A stretch of DNA of 64,000 nucleotides from an uncultured Lachnospiraceae bacterium. GTDB taxonomy: Bacteria > Bacillota > Clostridia > Lachnospirales > Lachnospiraceae. Positions within the stretch are counted from its first letter, which is position 1, and each line of letters opens with the position of its first letter. The stretch spans positions 186,001 to 250,000 of the forward strand of contig CALWQT010000001.1 of NCBI GenBank assembly GCA_944383765.1, in the 5' to 3' direction. Made by a program: the position numbers and the translations under genes. The notes beneath the pieces are model-generated. The model saw nothing but the letters and a program-made list of their open reading frames with translations. It made no database searches and was not told the origin of the DNA. Shown one piece after another: positions 26,487 through 35,521 of this stretch.

Positions 26487-28328
26487 ATGAGAATGAAAAG
26501 AGAAGATGTAAGGAATATAGCGATCATTGCCCATGTAGACCATGGCAAGACGACTCTGGTGGATGCATTGTTAAAGCAGAGCGGTGTATTCAGGGAGAAC
26601 CAGGCAGTAGCTGAGAGAGTTATGGATTCCAATGATATTGAAAGAGAGAGAGGAATTACCATTCTCTCCAAGAATACGGCAGTATTTTATAAAAATACAA
26701 AGATCAATATTATTGATACTCCAGGTCATGCAGATTTTGGCGGCGAGGTAGAACGTGTACTGAAAATGGTGAATGGCGTGGTGCTGGTGGTAGATGCTTA
26801 TGAAGGTGCGATGCCCCAGACCAAATTCGTTCTCCGCAAGGCTTTGGAACTGGACCTTCCAGTTGTAGTCTGTGTCAATAAGATTGACCGGCCTGAGGCC
26901 CGGCCAAATGAAGTTATCGATGAGGTCCTGGAACTGTTTATGGATCTGGATGCTTCTGAAGAACAGCTGGACTGCCCGTTCCTGTTTGCGTCTGCGAAAG
27001 CAGGATTTGCAAAGAGAAATCTGGACGATCCGGAAGTGGACATGGCACCTCTGTTTGAGACCATCATCGATTACATTCCGGCTCCGGAGGGAGACCCGGA
27101 AGCGTCCACTCAGGTGCTGATCAGTACCATTGATTATAATGAGTATGTAGGCCGTATCGGTGTGGGAAAAGTGGATAACGGAGGAATCCGGGTTAATCAG
27201 GAATGTGTTCTGGTAAATCATCATGACCCGGATAAATTTAAGAAGATCAAGATCGGAAAGCTGTATGAATTTGACGGCCTGAACCGTGTGGAAGTCCAGG
27301 AAGCAAAAATAGGTTCTATTGTGGCGATTTCCGGTATTGCTGATATCCATATCGGAGATACCATCTGTTCTCCGGAGAATCCGGAGGCAATTCCGTTCCA
27401 GAAGATTTCAGAGCCGACGATCGCCATGGATTTTATGGTCAATGACAGTCCGCTGGCAGGACAGGAAGGAAAGTATATCACATCCCGTCATCTGAGAGAC
27501 CGTCTGTTCCGGGAACTGAATACGGATGTGAGCCTGAGAGTGGAAGAGAAAACTCCGGATTGTTTTAAAGTTTCCGGACGTGGAGAACTGCATCTTTCTG
27601 TCCTGATCGAGAATATGAGGCGGGAAGGTTATGAATTTGCTGTCAGCAAAGCGGAAGTGCTGTATAAATATAACGACAGGAATCAGAAACTGGAGCCTAT
27701 GGAGATCGCATATGTGGACGTGCCGGAAGAATTTACCGGAAGTGTGATCCAGAAGCTGACCAGCAGGAAAGGAGAACTTCAGGGTATGAGTCCGGCTACC
27801 GGGGGTTATACCCGTCTGGAATTTTCCATTCCTTCCAGAGGCCTGATCGGATATCGGGGAGAATTTCTGACAGATACAAAAGGAAACGGTATTTTAAATA
27901 CTACATTTGAGGGGTATGGCCCATATAAAGGGGATCTGTCTTACCGTCCTACCGGTTCTCTGATTGCGTATGAAGCGGGCGAGTCCATTACCTATGGATT
28001 ATTTAATGCCCAGGAGAGGGGAACGTTATTTATCGGACCGGGAGTGAAAGTATACTCCGGTATGGTAATTGGTTCCTGCCCGAAAGCGGAAGATATCGAA
28101 CTGAACGTGTGCAAAACGAAAAAGCTGACCAATACCCGTTCTTCCAGTGCGGATGAGGCGTTAAAATTAACACCTCCTAGAGAAATGAGCCTGGAACAGT
28201 GCCTGGATTTTATTGATACCGATGAGCTGCTGGAAGTAACGCCTGTAAGCCTTAGAATCCGTAAAAAAATTCTGGATCCGACTATGAGAAAACGGGCGAT
28301 GATGAATAAAAAATCTCAGCAGAATTAG
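26487..28328 (+). CDS. typA: GTP-binding protein TypA/BipA
   Basis: TypA is a translational GTPase of the EF-G family that assists ribosome assembly and growth under stress and cold. The 613-residue protein has G1 [15 protein letters not shown], the switch region [14 protein letters not shown]3 [16 protein letters not shown] and G4 [10 protein letters not shown] in its first 150 residues, followed by the beta-barrel domain and the C-terminal EF-G-like domains with the unique CTD ([20 protein letters not shown]). ATG 26487 follows GAAAGG; a second in-frame ATG two codons later is an alternative. It forms an operon with trpS, 32 bases downstream. Confidence 0.96.
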   Translation: MRMKREDVRNIAIIAHVDHGKTTLVDALLKQSGVFRENQAVAERVMDSNDIERERGITILSKNTAVFYKNTKINIIDTPGHADFGGEVERVLKMVNGVVLVVDAYEGAMPQTKFVLRKALELDLPVVVCVNKIDRPEARPNEVIDEVLELFMDLDASEEQLDCPFLFASAKAGFAKRNLDDPEVDMAPLFETIIDYIPAPEGDPEASTQVLISTIDYNEYVGRIGVGKVDNGGIRVNQECVLVNHHDPDKFKKIKIGKLYEFDGLNRVEVQEAKIGSIVAISGIADIHIGDTICSPENPEAIPFQKISEPTIAMDFMVNDSPLAGQEGKYITSRHLRDRLFRELNTDVSLRVEEKTPDCFKVSGRGELHLSVLIENMRREGYEFAVSKAEVLYKYNDRNQKLEPMEIAYVDVPEEFTGSVIQKLTSRKGELQGMSPATGGYTRLEFSIPSRGLIGYRGEFLTDTKGNGILNTTFEGYGPYKGDLSYRPTGSLIAYEAGESITYGLFNAQERGTLFIGPGVKVYSGMVIGSCPKAEDIELNVCKTKKLTNTRSSSADEALKLTPPREMSLEQCLDFIDTDELLEVTPVSLRIRKKILDPTMRKRAMMNKKSQQN

Positions 28329-28360
28329 TAATTAGATATGATCACTTCAGGAGGAGTAAA

Positions 28361-29446
28361 ATGGGAAAGATTATTTTGACTGGCGACAGACCAACAGGAC
28401 GGCTTCATGTGGGGCACTATGTGGGATCTTTGAGGAGAAGAGTGGAACTTCAGAATTCCGGGCAGTTTGAAAAAGTATTTATTATGATCGCAGATGCGCA
28501 GGCTTTGACAGATAATATTGAAAATCCGGAGAAGGTGCGCCAGAATATTGTGGAAGTGGCATTGGATTATCTTTCCTGCGGGCTTGATCCTGCAAAATCC
28601 ACATTGTTTATCCAGTCCCAGATTCCGGAATTGTGTGAACTGACTTTCTACTATATGGATCTGGTGACTGTGTCCAGGCTGCAGCGTAATCCTACGGTGA
28701 AGTCAGAGATTCAGATGAGAAATTTTGAAGCAAGTATTCCAGTAGGATTCTTTACTTATCCCATCAGCCAGGCGGCAGATATTACTGCTTTTAAGGCTAC
28801 CACAGTGCCGGTAGGCGAGGACCAGCTTCCTATGATCGAACAGACCAGAGAAATCGTGCGGAAATTTAATTCTGTATATGATGAGGTACTGGTGGAGCCG
28901 GAAGTTCTCCTTCCTGAGAATCAGGCGTGCATGAGGCTGCCGGGTATTGATGGTAAAGCAAAAATGAGCAAATCTCTTGGAAACTGTATTTACCTTTCTG
29001 ATACAGCAGAAGAGGTAAAGAAGAAAGTTATGGGAATGTATACAGACCCTACTCATATCCAGGTAAGCGATCCCGGTCATATCGAAGGGAATACGGTGTT
29101 TACGTATCTCGATGCGTTCTGTAAAGATGAACATTTTGAACGGTATCTGCCAGATTACAGTAATCTCGATGAATTGAAAGCCCATTATCAGAGAGGCGGA
29201 TTGGGTGATGTGAAAGTAAAGAGGTTCTTAAACAGCGTGCTGGATGAGACGTTGGAGCCAATCCGTGCCAGAAGAAAAGAGTTTGAAAAGGATATTCCTG
29301 AAGTCTACCGTATTCTGAAAGAAGGCAGTGAAAAAGCCAGGGAAGTAGCGGCACAGACATTGTCTGAGGTAAAAGATGCCATGAAGATCAATTACTTCAG
29401 CGATGAGGAACTGATCCGAACCCAGTCTGAAAAATATGGTAAATAG
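28361..29446 (+). CDS. trpS: Tryptophan--tRNA ligase
   Basis: This class I synthetase of 361 residues carries the HIGH-like motif [17 protein letters not shown] at its N-terminus (residues 8-24) and the KMSKS loop [15 protein letters not shown] near residue 205. It is slightly longer than the 330-residue E. coli enzyme and belongs to the variant with GDRPTG and a central insertion common in Lachnospiraceae. AGGAGG precedes the start by eight bases. Unlike many Firmicute trpS genes, it has no T-box; it is cotranscribed with typA and followed by a terminator. Confidence 0.95.
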   Translation: MGKIILTGDRPTGRLHVGHYVGSLRRRVELQNSGQFEKVFIMIADAQALTDNIENPEKVRQNIVEVALDYLSCGLDPAKSTLFIQSQIPELCELTFYYMDLVTVSRLQRNPTVKSEIQMRNFEASIPVGFFTYPISQAADITAFKATTVPVGEDQLPMIEQTREIVRKFNSVYDEVLVEPEVLLPENQACMRLPGIDGKAKMSKSLGNCIYLSDTAEEVKKKVMGMYTDPTHIQVSDPGHIEGNTVFTYLDAFCKDEHFERYLPDYSNLDELKAHYQRGGLGDVKVKRFLNSVLDETLEPIRARRKEFEKDIPEVYRILKEGSEKAREVAAQTLSEVKDAMKINYFSDEELIRTQSEKYGK

Positions 29447-29452
29447 GAAATG

Positions 29453-29486
29453 GAAGGTGGTTCTCCCAAGTGGGAGGCCACCTTTT
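29453..29486 (+). terminator. Terminator of typA-trpS
   Basis: GAAGGTGG with an inner CCCA/TGGG pairs with CCACCTTT, ending in TTTTT, directly after the trpS stop. Confidence 0.85.
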
Positions 29487-29516
29487 TGCATATAGATTGA
29501 AAGGCAGAAAAATATC

Positions 29517-29545
29517 TTGACAAATATACAGTGGTGGGGTATAAT
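29517..29545 (+). promoter_or_regulatory. Consensus promoter of the cop operon
   Basis: TTGACA (29517-29522), a 17-base spacer and TATAAT (29540-29545) are a perfect sigma-A promoter, as expected for a gene held off by a repressor. Confidence 0.88.
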
Positions 29546-29550
29546 CCTGA

Positions 29551-29569
29551 TATACCCATAAAGGGTATA
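29551..29569 (+). promoter_or_regulatory. CsoR-type operator
   Basis: TATACCC (29551-29557) and GGGTATA (29563-29569) form a perfect 7-bp inverted repeat with a 5-base spacer just past the -10 element, where a repressor would block transcription. G/C tracts flanked by TA are typical of CsoR sites, and csoR is the second gene of this operon. Confidence 0.78.
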
Positions 29570-29588
29570 GGTATATGGAGGAGATGAC

Positions 29589-31841
29589 ATGAAAACAGAG
29601 AGTTATCATATTGATGGTATGGCCTGTGCAGCCTGCAGCAGTGCAGTAGAACGGGTTACAAGAAAAATGGATGGTGTCCAGTCCAGTGATGTGAATCTGA
29701 CCACCAACAAAATGGTGATTACCTATGATGAGGGAAAAGTAACAGAATCCATGATCGTGGAGAAAGTGGCAAAGGCAGGATTTCAGGCATCGAAAATAGA
29801 AGAGACGGGAGACAGAAAAAAACAGGAAGAAAAGGAACTGGAAAAACAGGAAGAACAGCTGCATGAGACCAGGAGACGGGTGATCATGGCTATCTGTTTT
29901 GCAGTACCTCTGCTGTATATTTCCATGGGACATATGATGGGAATGCCCCTTCCGGATATCATCAGTCCGGCGAGCCATGGAATCAATTTTGCCTTAGTCC
30001 AGCTGTTGTTGACAGTGGTGGTTCTGATATGTGGAAGGAAATTTTATGTGGTTGGCCTGAAAGCGCTGGTGAAAGGAAACCCGAATATGGATTCCCTGGT
30101 TGCCATAGGAACGGGAAGTGCTTTTATTTACAGCCTTTGCATGACCTGGCTGATCCTTCAGGGAGATCATTCCAAAACGCATAGTCTTTATTATGAATCA
30201 GCAGCAGTGGTGGTCACCCTGGTAATGTTGGGGAAATATATGGAAAGCCGCAGCAAAGGAAAAACATCAGAGGCCATCCGGAAACTGATGGAACTGGCTC
30301 CCGATACAGCGATTCTCTATGAAAACGGAGTGGAGAGGGAAGTAGAGACCTCTTCTGTGGCAACTGGTCAGCATCTCCTGATCAAACCAGGCAGCCGTAT
30401 TCCGCTGGATGGGATCGTGGTCCGGGGAAACAGCAGCGTAGATGAGTCCATGCTTACAGGAGAAAGTATACCTGTGGAAAAAGCAGAGGGAGATAACCTG
30501 ATCGGTGGCAGCATGAATTATAATGGAGCCATGGAAATGGAAGTCACTCATACAGGAAATGATACCACTCTTTCCAAGATTATCCGCATGATAGAAGATG
30601 CCCAGGGAAAGAAAGCGCCTATTTCCAAACTGGCAGATCAGGTGGCAGGGGTATTTGTTCCTGCAGTTATGGCGATTGCTTTGATTGCTGCTTTACTTTG
30701 GGGGATTTTCGGAGGGCAGAATCTGTCCTTTGTGCTGACAATATTTGTTTCTGTATTGGTGATCGCCTGTCCCTGTGCCTTAGGGCTTGCGACGCCCACC
30801 GCAATTATGGTGGGAACCGGAGTGGGAGCCAGTCATGGGATTTTGATCAAAAGCGGTGAGGCTTTGGAAATCAGCCATAAAGTGAATACGGTTGTGCTGG
30901 ATAAAACAGGTACGATCACGGAAGGAAAACCCAGGGTCACCGATCTGATGTCAAAAGGAGAAGTGGGAGAAGAAGAACTTTTGCTCCTGGCAGCCAGTTG
31001 TGAACAGATGTCCGAGCATCCATTAGGTGCTGCGATCGTGGAAGCAGCGAAAGAGAAAAAACTATCTCTTATGCAGCCGGAAAGGTTTCAGAGTATAACT
31101 GGAGCAGGAATCCTGGCAGATCTGAATGGAAGAAAAATAGGCATTGGGAATGTCCGGCTTGTGGAACAGATGGGAGTTGCCCTGGACGGAGAAACAGAGA
31201 TTCTGGCATCGAAGGCAGCAGAGGAAGGGAAGACTCCCATGTATGTGATTGCTGACGGTAAACTGGAGGGAATTATTTCAGTGGCGGACACAATTAAGGA
31301 AACCAGTGTGGCTGCTGTCGATCATTTGAAAGAACTGGGGATTCAGGTATATATGCTTACCGGGGACAATAAGCGGACAGCTGAGTATATTGGCCGTCAG
31401 GCCCACATTGACAATGTGATCGCAGAGGTACTACCGGAAGATAAGGCAAATGTGGTCAGCCGGTTGCAGTCGGAAGGAAAAACAGTTATGATGGTAGGAG
31501 ATGGAATCAATGATGCCCCTGCTCTCGTACAGGCAGACGTGGGAACGGCAATCGGATCAGGAAGTGATATTGCTCTGGAATCAGGAGATATTGTACTGAT
31601 GAAATCAGATCTGGAAGATGTATACCGGGCGATAAAACTGAGCCGTATGACGATCCGTAATATTAAGCAGAATCTGTTCTGGGCGTTCTTTTATAACAGT
31701 CTTGGGATTCCCGTGGCAGCCGGATTGCTGTATTTGCTGGGAGGTCCTCTGTTAAGCCCTATGATAGGCGGCTTTGCCATGTCTTTAAGTTCTGTATGTG
31801 TAGTAGGGAATGCACTGAGACTGCGCAGAATGAAATTATGA
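29589..31841 (+). CDS. copA: Copper-exporting P-type ATPase
   Basis: CopA (750 residues) pumps Cu(I) out of the cell. One N-terminal heavy-metal domain carries GMACAACSSAVERV (CxxC at about residue 14). The transport core shows the membrane metal site CPC in IACPCALGLATPT, the phosphorylation motif VLDKTGTITEGK, the conserved SEHPLGAAIVEAA with the HP dipeptide, and the hinge MVGDGINDAPALVQAD. The ending NLFWAFFYNSLGIPVAAGLL is typical of CopA helix M7-M8. AGGAGA precedes the start by eight bases. csoR and a copper chaperone follow in the same operon. Confidence 0.96.
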   Translation: MKTESYHIDGMACAACSSAVERVTRKMDGVQSSDVNLTTNKMVITYDEGKVTESMIVEKVAKAGFQASKIEETGDRKKQEEKELEKQEEQLHETRRRVIMAICFAVPLLYISMGHMMGMPLPDIISPASHGINFALVQLLLTVVVLICGRKFYVVGLKALVKGNPNMDSLVAIGTGSAFIYSLCMTWLILQGDHSKTHSLYYESAAVVVTLVMLGKYMESRSKGKTSEAIRKLMELAPDTAILYENGVEREVETSSVATGQHLLIKPGSRIPLDGIVVRGNSSVDESMLTGESIPVEKAEGDNLIGGSMNYNGAMEMEVTHTGNDTTLSKIIRMIEDAQGKKAPISKLADQVAGVFVPAVMAIALIAALLWGIFGGQNLSFVLTIFVSVLVIACPCALGLATPTAIMVGTGVGASHGILIKSGEALEISHKVNTVVLDKTGTITEGKPRVTDLMSKGEVGEEELLLLAASCEQMSEHPLGAAIVEAAKEKKLSLMQPERFQSITGAGILADLNGRKIGIGNVRLVEQMGVALDGETEILASKAAEEGKTPMYVIADGKLEGIISVADTIKETSVAAVDHLKELGIQVYMLTGDNKRTAEYIGRQAHIDNVIAEVLPEDKANVVSRLQSEGKTVMMVGDGINDAPALVQADVGTAIGSGSDIALESGDIVLMKSDLEDVYRAIKLSRMTIRNIKQNLFWAFFYNSLGIPVAAGLLYLLGGPLLSPMIGGFAMSLSSVCVVGNALRLRRMKL

Positions 31842-31851
31842 GAGGTGTAGA

Positions 31852-32166
31852 ATGAAAGGGACCAGTGGAATGTCAGAATGTGGCTGTGAACGGCATAAAC
31901 ATCGCAGCGAGGAAGAAGAAAAACTTTTGTTAAACCGGCTGAACCGGATAGAAGGACAGATCCGGGGAATCAAAAGTATGGTAGAACAGGAACGGTACTG
32001 CATTGATATTCTGAATCAGGTATCTGCAGTACAGGCTGCATTGAATAGTTTTAACCGTATTCTTCTTTCTGACCACATTCATACCTGTGTGGTAGAGCAG
32101 ATAGAAGCCGGGGACAAAGAAGTAGTAGATGAGTTATGCAAAGCGATTCAGAAATTAATGAAATAA
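31852..32166 (+). CDS. csoR: Copper-sensing repressor CsoR (DUF156 family)
   Basis: The 104-residue four-helix protein belongs to the CsoR/RcnR family, which releases DNA on binding metal. The Cu(I) ligands Cys, His, Cys are present: C50 in QERYCIDILNQ, H75 and C79 in LSDHIHTCVVEQ. The N-terminus carries extra possible ligands (CGC at residues 10-12 and HKH at 15-17) not found in the shortest members. It lies 10 bases after copA, and the perfect inverted repeat at 29551-29569 is its likely operator, making the operon self-regulated. Confidence 0.93.
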   Translation: MKGTSGMSECGCERHKHRSEEEEKLLLNRLNRIEGQIRGIKSMVEQERYCIDILNQVSAVQAALNSFNRILLSDHIHTCVVEQIEAGDKEVVDELCKAIQKLMK

Positions 32167-32188
32167 AAAATAAGGAGGACTTATCAGT

Positions 32189-32380
32189 ATGAAAACATTT
32201 CGTTGTGAGGAGATTATGTGTGACCATTGTGTATCCAGAATTAAAAACGGTCTGGGCGGTGCCGGAATCGGCCATAAAGTAGATCTGGAACATAAGACGG
32301 TGACAGTTGAAGAGGATAGCCAGGCAGAAAAAGCAGTGGATATTTTAGACGATCTGGGATTTTCTGCTGTGGAAATATAA
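32189..32380 (+). CDS. copZ: Heavy-metal-associated (CopZ-like) copper chaperone
   Basis: The 63-residue protein is a single HMA fold with the metal-binding pair in IMCDHCVSRIKN (C11 and C14) and a C-terminal LDDLGFSAVEI, typical of the last strand. It most likely carries Cu(I) to CopA. The sequence has MCDHC in place of the more usual MxCxxC with a Gly before Met, and a shorter length than Bacillus CopZ, so the affinity may differ. AAGGAGG lies ten bases before the start. It is the last gene of the operon. Confidence 0.85.
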   Translation: MKTFRCEEIMCDHCVSRIKNGLGGAGIGHKVDLEHKTVTVEEDSQAEKAVDILDDLGFSAVEI

Positions 32381-32402
32381 AGAGGAAGACGAAAGAGACC
32401 AT

Positions 32403-32432
32403 GGAAAGTGTGTGTAAAAATCCACACTTTCC
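32403..32432 (+). terminator. Hairpin after copZ
   Basis: GGAAAGTGTG (32403-32412) pairs perfectly with its complement at 32423-32432. The downstream run is A-rich rather than T-rich, so it may be a weak terminator or a 3'-end stabiliser. Confidence 0.55.
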
Positions 32433-32460
32433 AATAAAAAGAAAAAATTTTAAAATTTTA

Positions 32461-32489
32461 TTGACATTTCAGAAAATCTGTTATATACT
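32461..32489 (+). promoter_or_regulatory. Promoter of the tRNA cluster
   Basis: TTGACA (32461-32466), 17 bases, TATACT (32484-32489); the mature tRNA-Pro starts 12 bases later. Confidence 0.85.
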
Positions 32490-32500
32490 ACCAGAGGTGT

Positions 32501-32574
32501 CGAGGCGTGGCTCAGTTTGGTAGAGCGCTGCGTTCGGGACGCAGAGGTCGCAAGTTCGAATCTTGTCGCCTCGA
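32501..32574 (+). tRNA. tRNA-Pro (anticodon CGG)
   Basis: A 74-base cloverleaf: acceptor CGAGGCG/CGCCTCG with discriminator A, D stem GCTC/GAGC, anticodon stem CTGCG/CGCAG with loop TTCGGGA (anticodon CGG), T arm GCAAG-TTCGAAT-CTTGT. CCA is not encoded. Confidence 0.95.
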
Positions 32575-32581
32575 CGATACC

Positions 32582-32653
32582 GGCCTATTGGTCAAGCGGT
32601 CAAGACGCCGCCCTCTCACGGCGGAAACCCGGGTTCGATTCCCGGATAGGTCA
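32582..32653 (+). tRNA. tRNA-Glu (anticodon CTC), copy 1
   Basis: A 72-base cloverleaf with acceptor GGCCTAT/ATAGGTC, anticodon stem CCGCC/GGCGG and loop CTCTCAC (anticodon CTC), T arm CCCGG-GTTCGATT-CCCGG region, and discriminator A. Identical to the copy at 32780. CCA is not encoded. Confidence 0.95.
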
Positions 32654-32656
32654 TAG

Positions 32657-32690
32657 AAAATGCTTTGGATTTTTCCAAGGCATTTTTTAA
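32657..32690 (+). terminator. Terminator-like hairpin after tRNA-Glu copy 1
   Basis: AAATGCTTTGGA pairs with TCCAAGGCATTT (one T-G pair) and ends in a T-run. It lies inside the tRNA cluster, before tRNA-Thr. Confidence 0.8.
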
Positions 32691-32694
32691 ACGC

Positions 32695-32767
32695 GCTACC
32701 GTGGCTCAGTTGGTAGAGCAGCTGATTCGTAATCAGCAGGTCAGGGGTTCGAGTCCCCTCGGTAGCT
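32695..32767 (+). tRNA. tRNA-Thr (anticodon CGT)
   Basis: A 73-base cloverleaf: acceptor GCTACCG/CGGTAGC with discriminator T, D stem GCTC/GAGC, anticodon stem GCTGA/TCAGC with loop TTCGTAA (anticodon CGT), T arm AGGGG-TTCGAGT-CCCCT. CCA is not encoded. Confidence 0.95.
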
Positions 32768-32779
32768 TTTTATAATAGG

Positions 32780-32851
32780 GGCCTATTGGTCAAGCGGTCA
32801 AGACGCCGCCCTCTCACGGCGGAAACCCGGGTTCGATTCCCGGATAGGTCA
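32780..32851 (+). tRNA. tRNA-Glu (anticodon CTC), copy 2
   Basis: Identical over all 72 bases to the copy at 32582. It is also followed by a near-identical terminator hairpin, so the tRNA and its terminator were duplicated together. Confidence 0.95.
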
Positions 32852-32854
32852 TAG

Positions 32855-32888
32855 AAAGTGCTTTGGATTTTTCCAAAGCACTTTTTGT
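32855..32888 (+). terminator. Terminator after tRNA-Glu copy 2
   Basis: AAGTGCTTTGGA pairs with TCCAAAGCACTT, followed by TTTG and TTTTT. It differs from the copy-1 hairpin by changes that keep the pairing. Confidence 0.85.
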
Positions 32889-32917
32889 TTTTCTTGGAAC
32901 GCAAATCACAACTTTTT

Positions 32918-32968
32918 TGTTGTACTAAATACAACTTGTTGACTTTTGATAGTTACGTGTGTTATGAT
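32918..32968 (+). promoter_or_regulatory. Promoter and candidate operator of the amino acid ABC operon
   Basis: TTGACT (32939-32944) and TATGAT (32963-32968) with an 18-base spacer form the promoter. Just upstream, GTTGTA and TACAAC (about 32919-32935, spacer CTAAA) form a perfect inverted repeat, with a third half-site-like TTGTTGA running into the -35 element, which suggests a repressor or activator site. Confidence 0.58.
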
Positions 32969-32996
32969 AATGACCAGTGATGAAATCGAAGGAGTC

Positions 32997-33032
32997 AAAG
33001 GGGGCGTTACCGGGTGAGGTGCGCCCTTTTTC
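32997..33032 (+). terminator. Terminator-like hairpin in the leader of the amino acid ABC operon
   Basis: AAAGGGGGCG (32997-33006) pairs with CGCCCTTTTT (33022-33031), with two G-T pairs. It lies about 20 bases after the expected transcript start and 37 bases before the first gene. Confidence 0.55.
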
Positions 33033-33068
33033 TGAGATGGAATCGAATAAAAAAGAGGAGGAATAGTG

Positions 33069-33872
33069 ATGAAAAAATTAATGGCAATGACGCTGATAGC
33101 AGCGATGACCACGGCAATGGCAGCGTGTGGATCAGGTTCCAGTACGAAGGAGACAGAGGCATCAGGAGCGGCGGAAGCAAGTACCGCAGCGGAAGGAACC
33201 GGAAAAGTTTATCAGATTGCTACCGATATTACGTTTAAACCTTTTGAATTTGAAAATGAAGACGGAGAGATGGTTGGTATTGACCTGGATCTCTTGAAGG
33301 CAATCGCAGAGGATCAGGGATTTGAATATGAACTTCAGGTAGTAGGATTTAATGCAGCAGTAATGGCGATGGAGACAGGAGCGGCTGATGCGGTGATCGC
33401 AGGAATGTCCATTACACCGGAGAGAGAGGAACTGTATGATTTCTCCGATCCATACTTTGAATCTGGTGTAGGCTGTGCAGTAAGCGTTGATTCAGATGCT
33501 ACGGATTATTCCGACTTTGCCGGTCTGCAGGTGGCTGCAAAAACAGGTACGGAAGGCTGCAAATTTGCAGAATCCATTGCGGAAGAATACGGCTTTACGG
33601 TAGCACAGTTTGATACTTCTGCCATGATGTATCAGGATGTTCTGGCAGGCAATTCTGTGGCATGCTTTGAAGACTATCCGGTTATGGGATATGAGATCAG
33701 TCAGGGCCTGGAACTGAAACTGCTGGATAAACTGGAATCTTCCAACAATTACGGTATTGCTGTTATGAAGGGAGAAAATGCAGAATTTATTGAAATGGTG
33801 AATGCAGGACTGAAAAATCTGCAGGAAAATGGTAAATATGATGAGATCATAGGAACTTATATCCAGAAATAA
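33069..33872 (+). CDS. Polar amino acid ABC transporter, substrate-binding lipoprotein
   Basis: The 267-residue precursor has a lipoprotein signal peptide (MKKLMAMTLIAAMTTAMAAC, Cys about residue 20), a Ser/Thr/Ala-rich linker, and a family 3 solute-binding domain from about residue 43 (VYQIATDITFKPFEFENEDG, later GMSITPEREELYDFSDPYFE). Family 3 proteins bind polar amino acids such as glutamine, arginine or cystine; the ligand cannot be fixed here. AGAGGAGGA lies upstream of the ATG at 33069; a GTG directly before it is possible. Lgt at 4.4 kb would lipidate it. A strong hairpin after the stop may raise its mRNA level over that of the permease. Confidence 0.93.
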   Translation: MKKLMAMTLIAAMTTAMAACGSGSSTKETEASGAAEASTAAEGTGKVYQIATDITFKPFEFENEDGEMVGIDLDLLKAIAEDQGFEYELQVVGFNAAVMAMETGAADAVIAGMSITPEREELYDFSDPYFESGVGCAVSVDSDATDYSDFAGLQVAAKTGTEGCKFAESIAEEYGFTVAQFDTSAMMYQDVLAGNSVACFEDYPVMGYEISQGLELKLLDKLESSNNYGIAVMKGENAEFIEMVNAGLKNLQENGKYDEIIGTYIQK

Positions 33873-33889
33873 AAAGAACAGGCCGGAAG

Positions 33890-33912
33890 GTCCGGAGGCA
33901 GCGCCTTCGGAC
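33890..33912 (+). other. Intercistronic mRNA hairpin
   Basis: GTCCGGAGGC (33890-33899) pairs with GCCTTCGGAC (33903-33912), one G-T pair, three-base loop, no T-run. It lies 18 bases after the binding-protein stop inside the operon, a position where such stems protect the upstream mRNA. Confidence 0.6.
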
Positions 33913-34026
33913 TCTTCGGTATCCGTATGATGCCGTGCGCAGCGGAGAGAGAAAGGTATCCCTTCTTTTTCCGGTGCCCATGGCCCATGACAGAAAGAAA
34001 ATCAAAAGAAAGCAGGTAGGGACGCT

Positions 34027-34710
34027 ATGATGCAGATCGTAGAAATTTTAACGAAAAATTTCGGACCGTTGATGTCAGCGTTGGGTGTGACGATTAAGCT
34101 GACAGTAGTCAGTTTATTTTTTGCTACTATCATCGGAGTTATTTTTGGTATGTTTAAAGTATCTGGAAAGAAACTCCTGAAGATCATCGCGGATATTTAT
34201 ATTGATATTATACGAGGAACACCATTGATGGTGCAGGTTATGATCATTTATTATGGTATCGGCCAGATGCTCCGGCCACTGGGATTTAGCTGGAATGATT
34301 ACGGCGGTTCTTTTGCTGCAGCTGCGGTATCCTTGAGTTTGAATGCAGGTGCCTATATGGCGGAAATTATCCGAGGCGGAATCGAAGCAGTAGAAAAGGG
34401 TCAGATGGAAGCGGCCAGAAGCCTTGGCCTTTCTTATGGAAAATCCATGAGGAAGATTATTCTTCCCCAGGCTTTCCGTACGATGCTTCCATCAATCATC
34501 AATCAGTTTATCATATCTCTGAAAGACACCTCCCTGGTTTCTGTTATCAGTGTATCAGAACTGACAAAACGGGGAAATATTATGACGGCAAATGCGGCTG
34601 GAAGAGCTATGGCAATATGGGTGACGATTGCCTTGTTTTACCTGGTAATCTGTACGATCCTGTCAAGAGTGGCAAAGGTACTGGAAAGGAAGGTGTCCTA
34701 TGGCAAGTAA
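34027..34710 (+). CDS. Polar amino acid ABC transporter, permease
   Basis: The 227-residue membrane protein has about five helices and the HisM/GlnP-type sequence: [23 protein letters not shown], then [33 protein letters not shown], which contains the EAA loop that docks to the ATPase, and [30 protein letters not shown]. It should form the homodimeric membrane channel. The start ATG-ATG at 34027-34032 is preceded only by a modest GGTAGGGACG site. Its end overlaps the ATPase gene by 11 bases. Confidence 0.94.
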   Translation: MMQIVEILTKNFGPLMSALGVTIKLTVVSLFFATIIGVIFGMFKVSGKKLLKIIADIYIDIIRGTPLMVQVMIIYYGIGQMLRPLGFSWNDYGGSFAAAAVSLSLNAGAYMAEIIRGGIEAVEKGQMEAARSLGLSYGKSMRKIILPQAFRTMLPSIINQFIISLKDTSLVSVISVSELTKRGNIMTANAAGRAMAIWVTIALFYLVICTILSRVAKVLERKVSYGK

Positions 34711-35431
34711 GATTGTGGTAAAGAATTTGAAAAAAACATTTGGCCATCTGGAAGTGCTGAAAGATATTAACATGGAAGTGGAAGAAGGCGAAGTAGTTTG
34801 TCTGATCGGGCCTTCCGGCTCCGGAAAAAGTACCTTTTTACGCTGCCTGAACCGGCTGGAAAATATTACCAGCGGTGTGGTAATGGTGGACGGACACATG
34901 ATGTCGGATAAAAAAATCAATTTAAACAAGATAAGGGAAAACATCGGAATGGTGTTTCAGCATTTTAATCTGTTTCCCCATCTGACTGTTCTGGAAAATG
35001 TTACCATAGCGCCTGTGGAGTTAAAAAAGATGTCAAAGGCAGAAGCCAAGGAAACGGCAATGAAACTGCTGGCAAAAGTGGGATTGGAAGAAAAAGCAGA
35101 TGCTTACCCTGCCCAGCTTTCCGGAGGTCAGAAACAAAGAGTGGCAATCGCCAGAGCCCTTGCCATGAATCCGGATATTATGCTTTTTGATGAACCTACA
35201 TCGGCTTTGGACCCGGAAATGGTAGGAGAAGTCCTTGAGGTTATGAAACAGCTGGCTGCTGACGGCATGACTATGGTTGTGGTGACCCATGAGATGGGAT
35301 TTGCCAGAGAAGTGGCAGACCGTGTGGTTTTCATGGACGGAGGATATATTGTAGAAGAAGGCACTCCGGAAGAAGTATTCGGACATCCGAAGGAAGAAAG
35401 AACGATCAGTTTCTTAAATAAGGTTCTGTAA
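34700..35431 (+). CDS. Polar amino acid ABC transporter, ATP-binding protein
   Basis: The 243-residue ATPase powers the transporter. It shows Walker [16 protein letters not shown] (about residue 37), the Q-loop [18 protein letters not shown], signature [16 protein letters not shown], Walker [17 protein letters not shown] and switch [17 protein letters not shown], close to GlnQ/ArtP. AAGGAAGG in the end of the permease gene lies before the ATG. It is the last gene of the operon; a hairpin (35442-35466) follows. Confidence 0.95.
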   Translation: MASKIVVKNLKKTFGHLEVLKDINMEVEEGEVVCLIGPSGSGKSTFLRCLNRLENITSGVVMVDGHMMSDKKINLNKIRENIGMVFQHFNLFPHLTVLENVTIAPVELKKMSKAEAKETAMKLLAKVGLEEKADAYPAQLSGGQKQRVAIARALAMNPDIMLFDEPTSALDPEMVGEVLEVMKQLAADGMTMVVVTHEMGFAREVADRVVFMDGGYIVEEGTPEEVFGHPKEERTISFLNKVL

Positions 35432-35441
35432 TAGCGTGATG

Positions 35442-35466
35442 GGGAATCCTGCAGAGCAGGATTCCT
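35442..35466 (+). terminator. Hairpin after the amino acid ABC operon
   Basis: GGAATCCTGC pairs with GCAGGATTCC around AGA, without a clear T-run. It is the probable end of the operon, perhaps as a weak terminator. Confidence 0.5.
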
Positions 35467-35521
35467 GTCTGCTGTACAGAAGCTTTTATGGTCTGCTGGC
35501 TGATTCAAGCAAAAAATCTTC

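Noticed and set aside
26571..27350. A 259-codon minus-strand frame
   Set aside because: It is antisense to the G domain of typA and lacks a start signal.
32580..32888. CRISPR-like direct repeats
   Set aside because: The two long repeats are complete tRNA-Glu genes with terminators, and there are only two of them.
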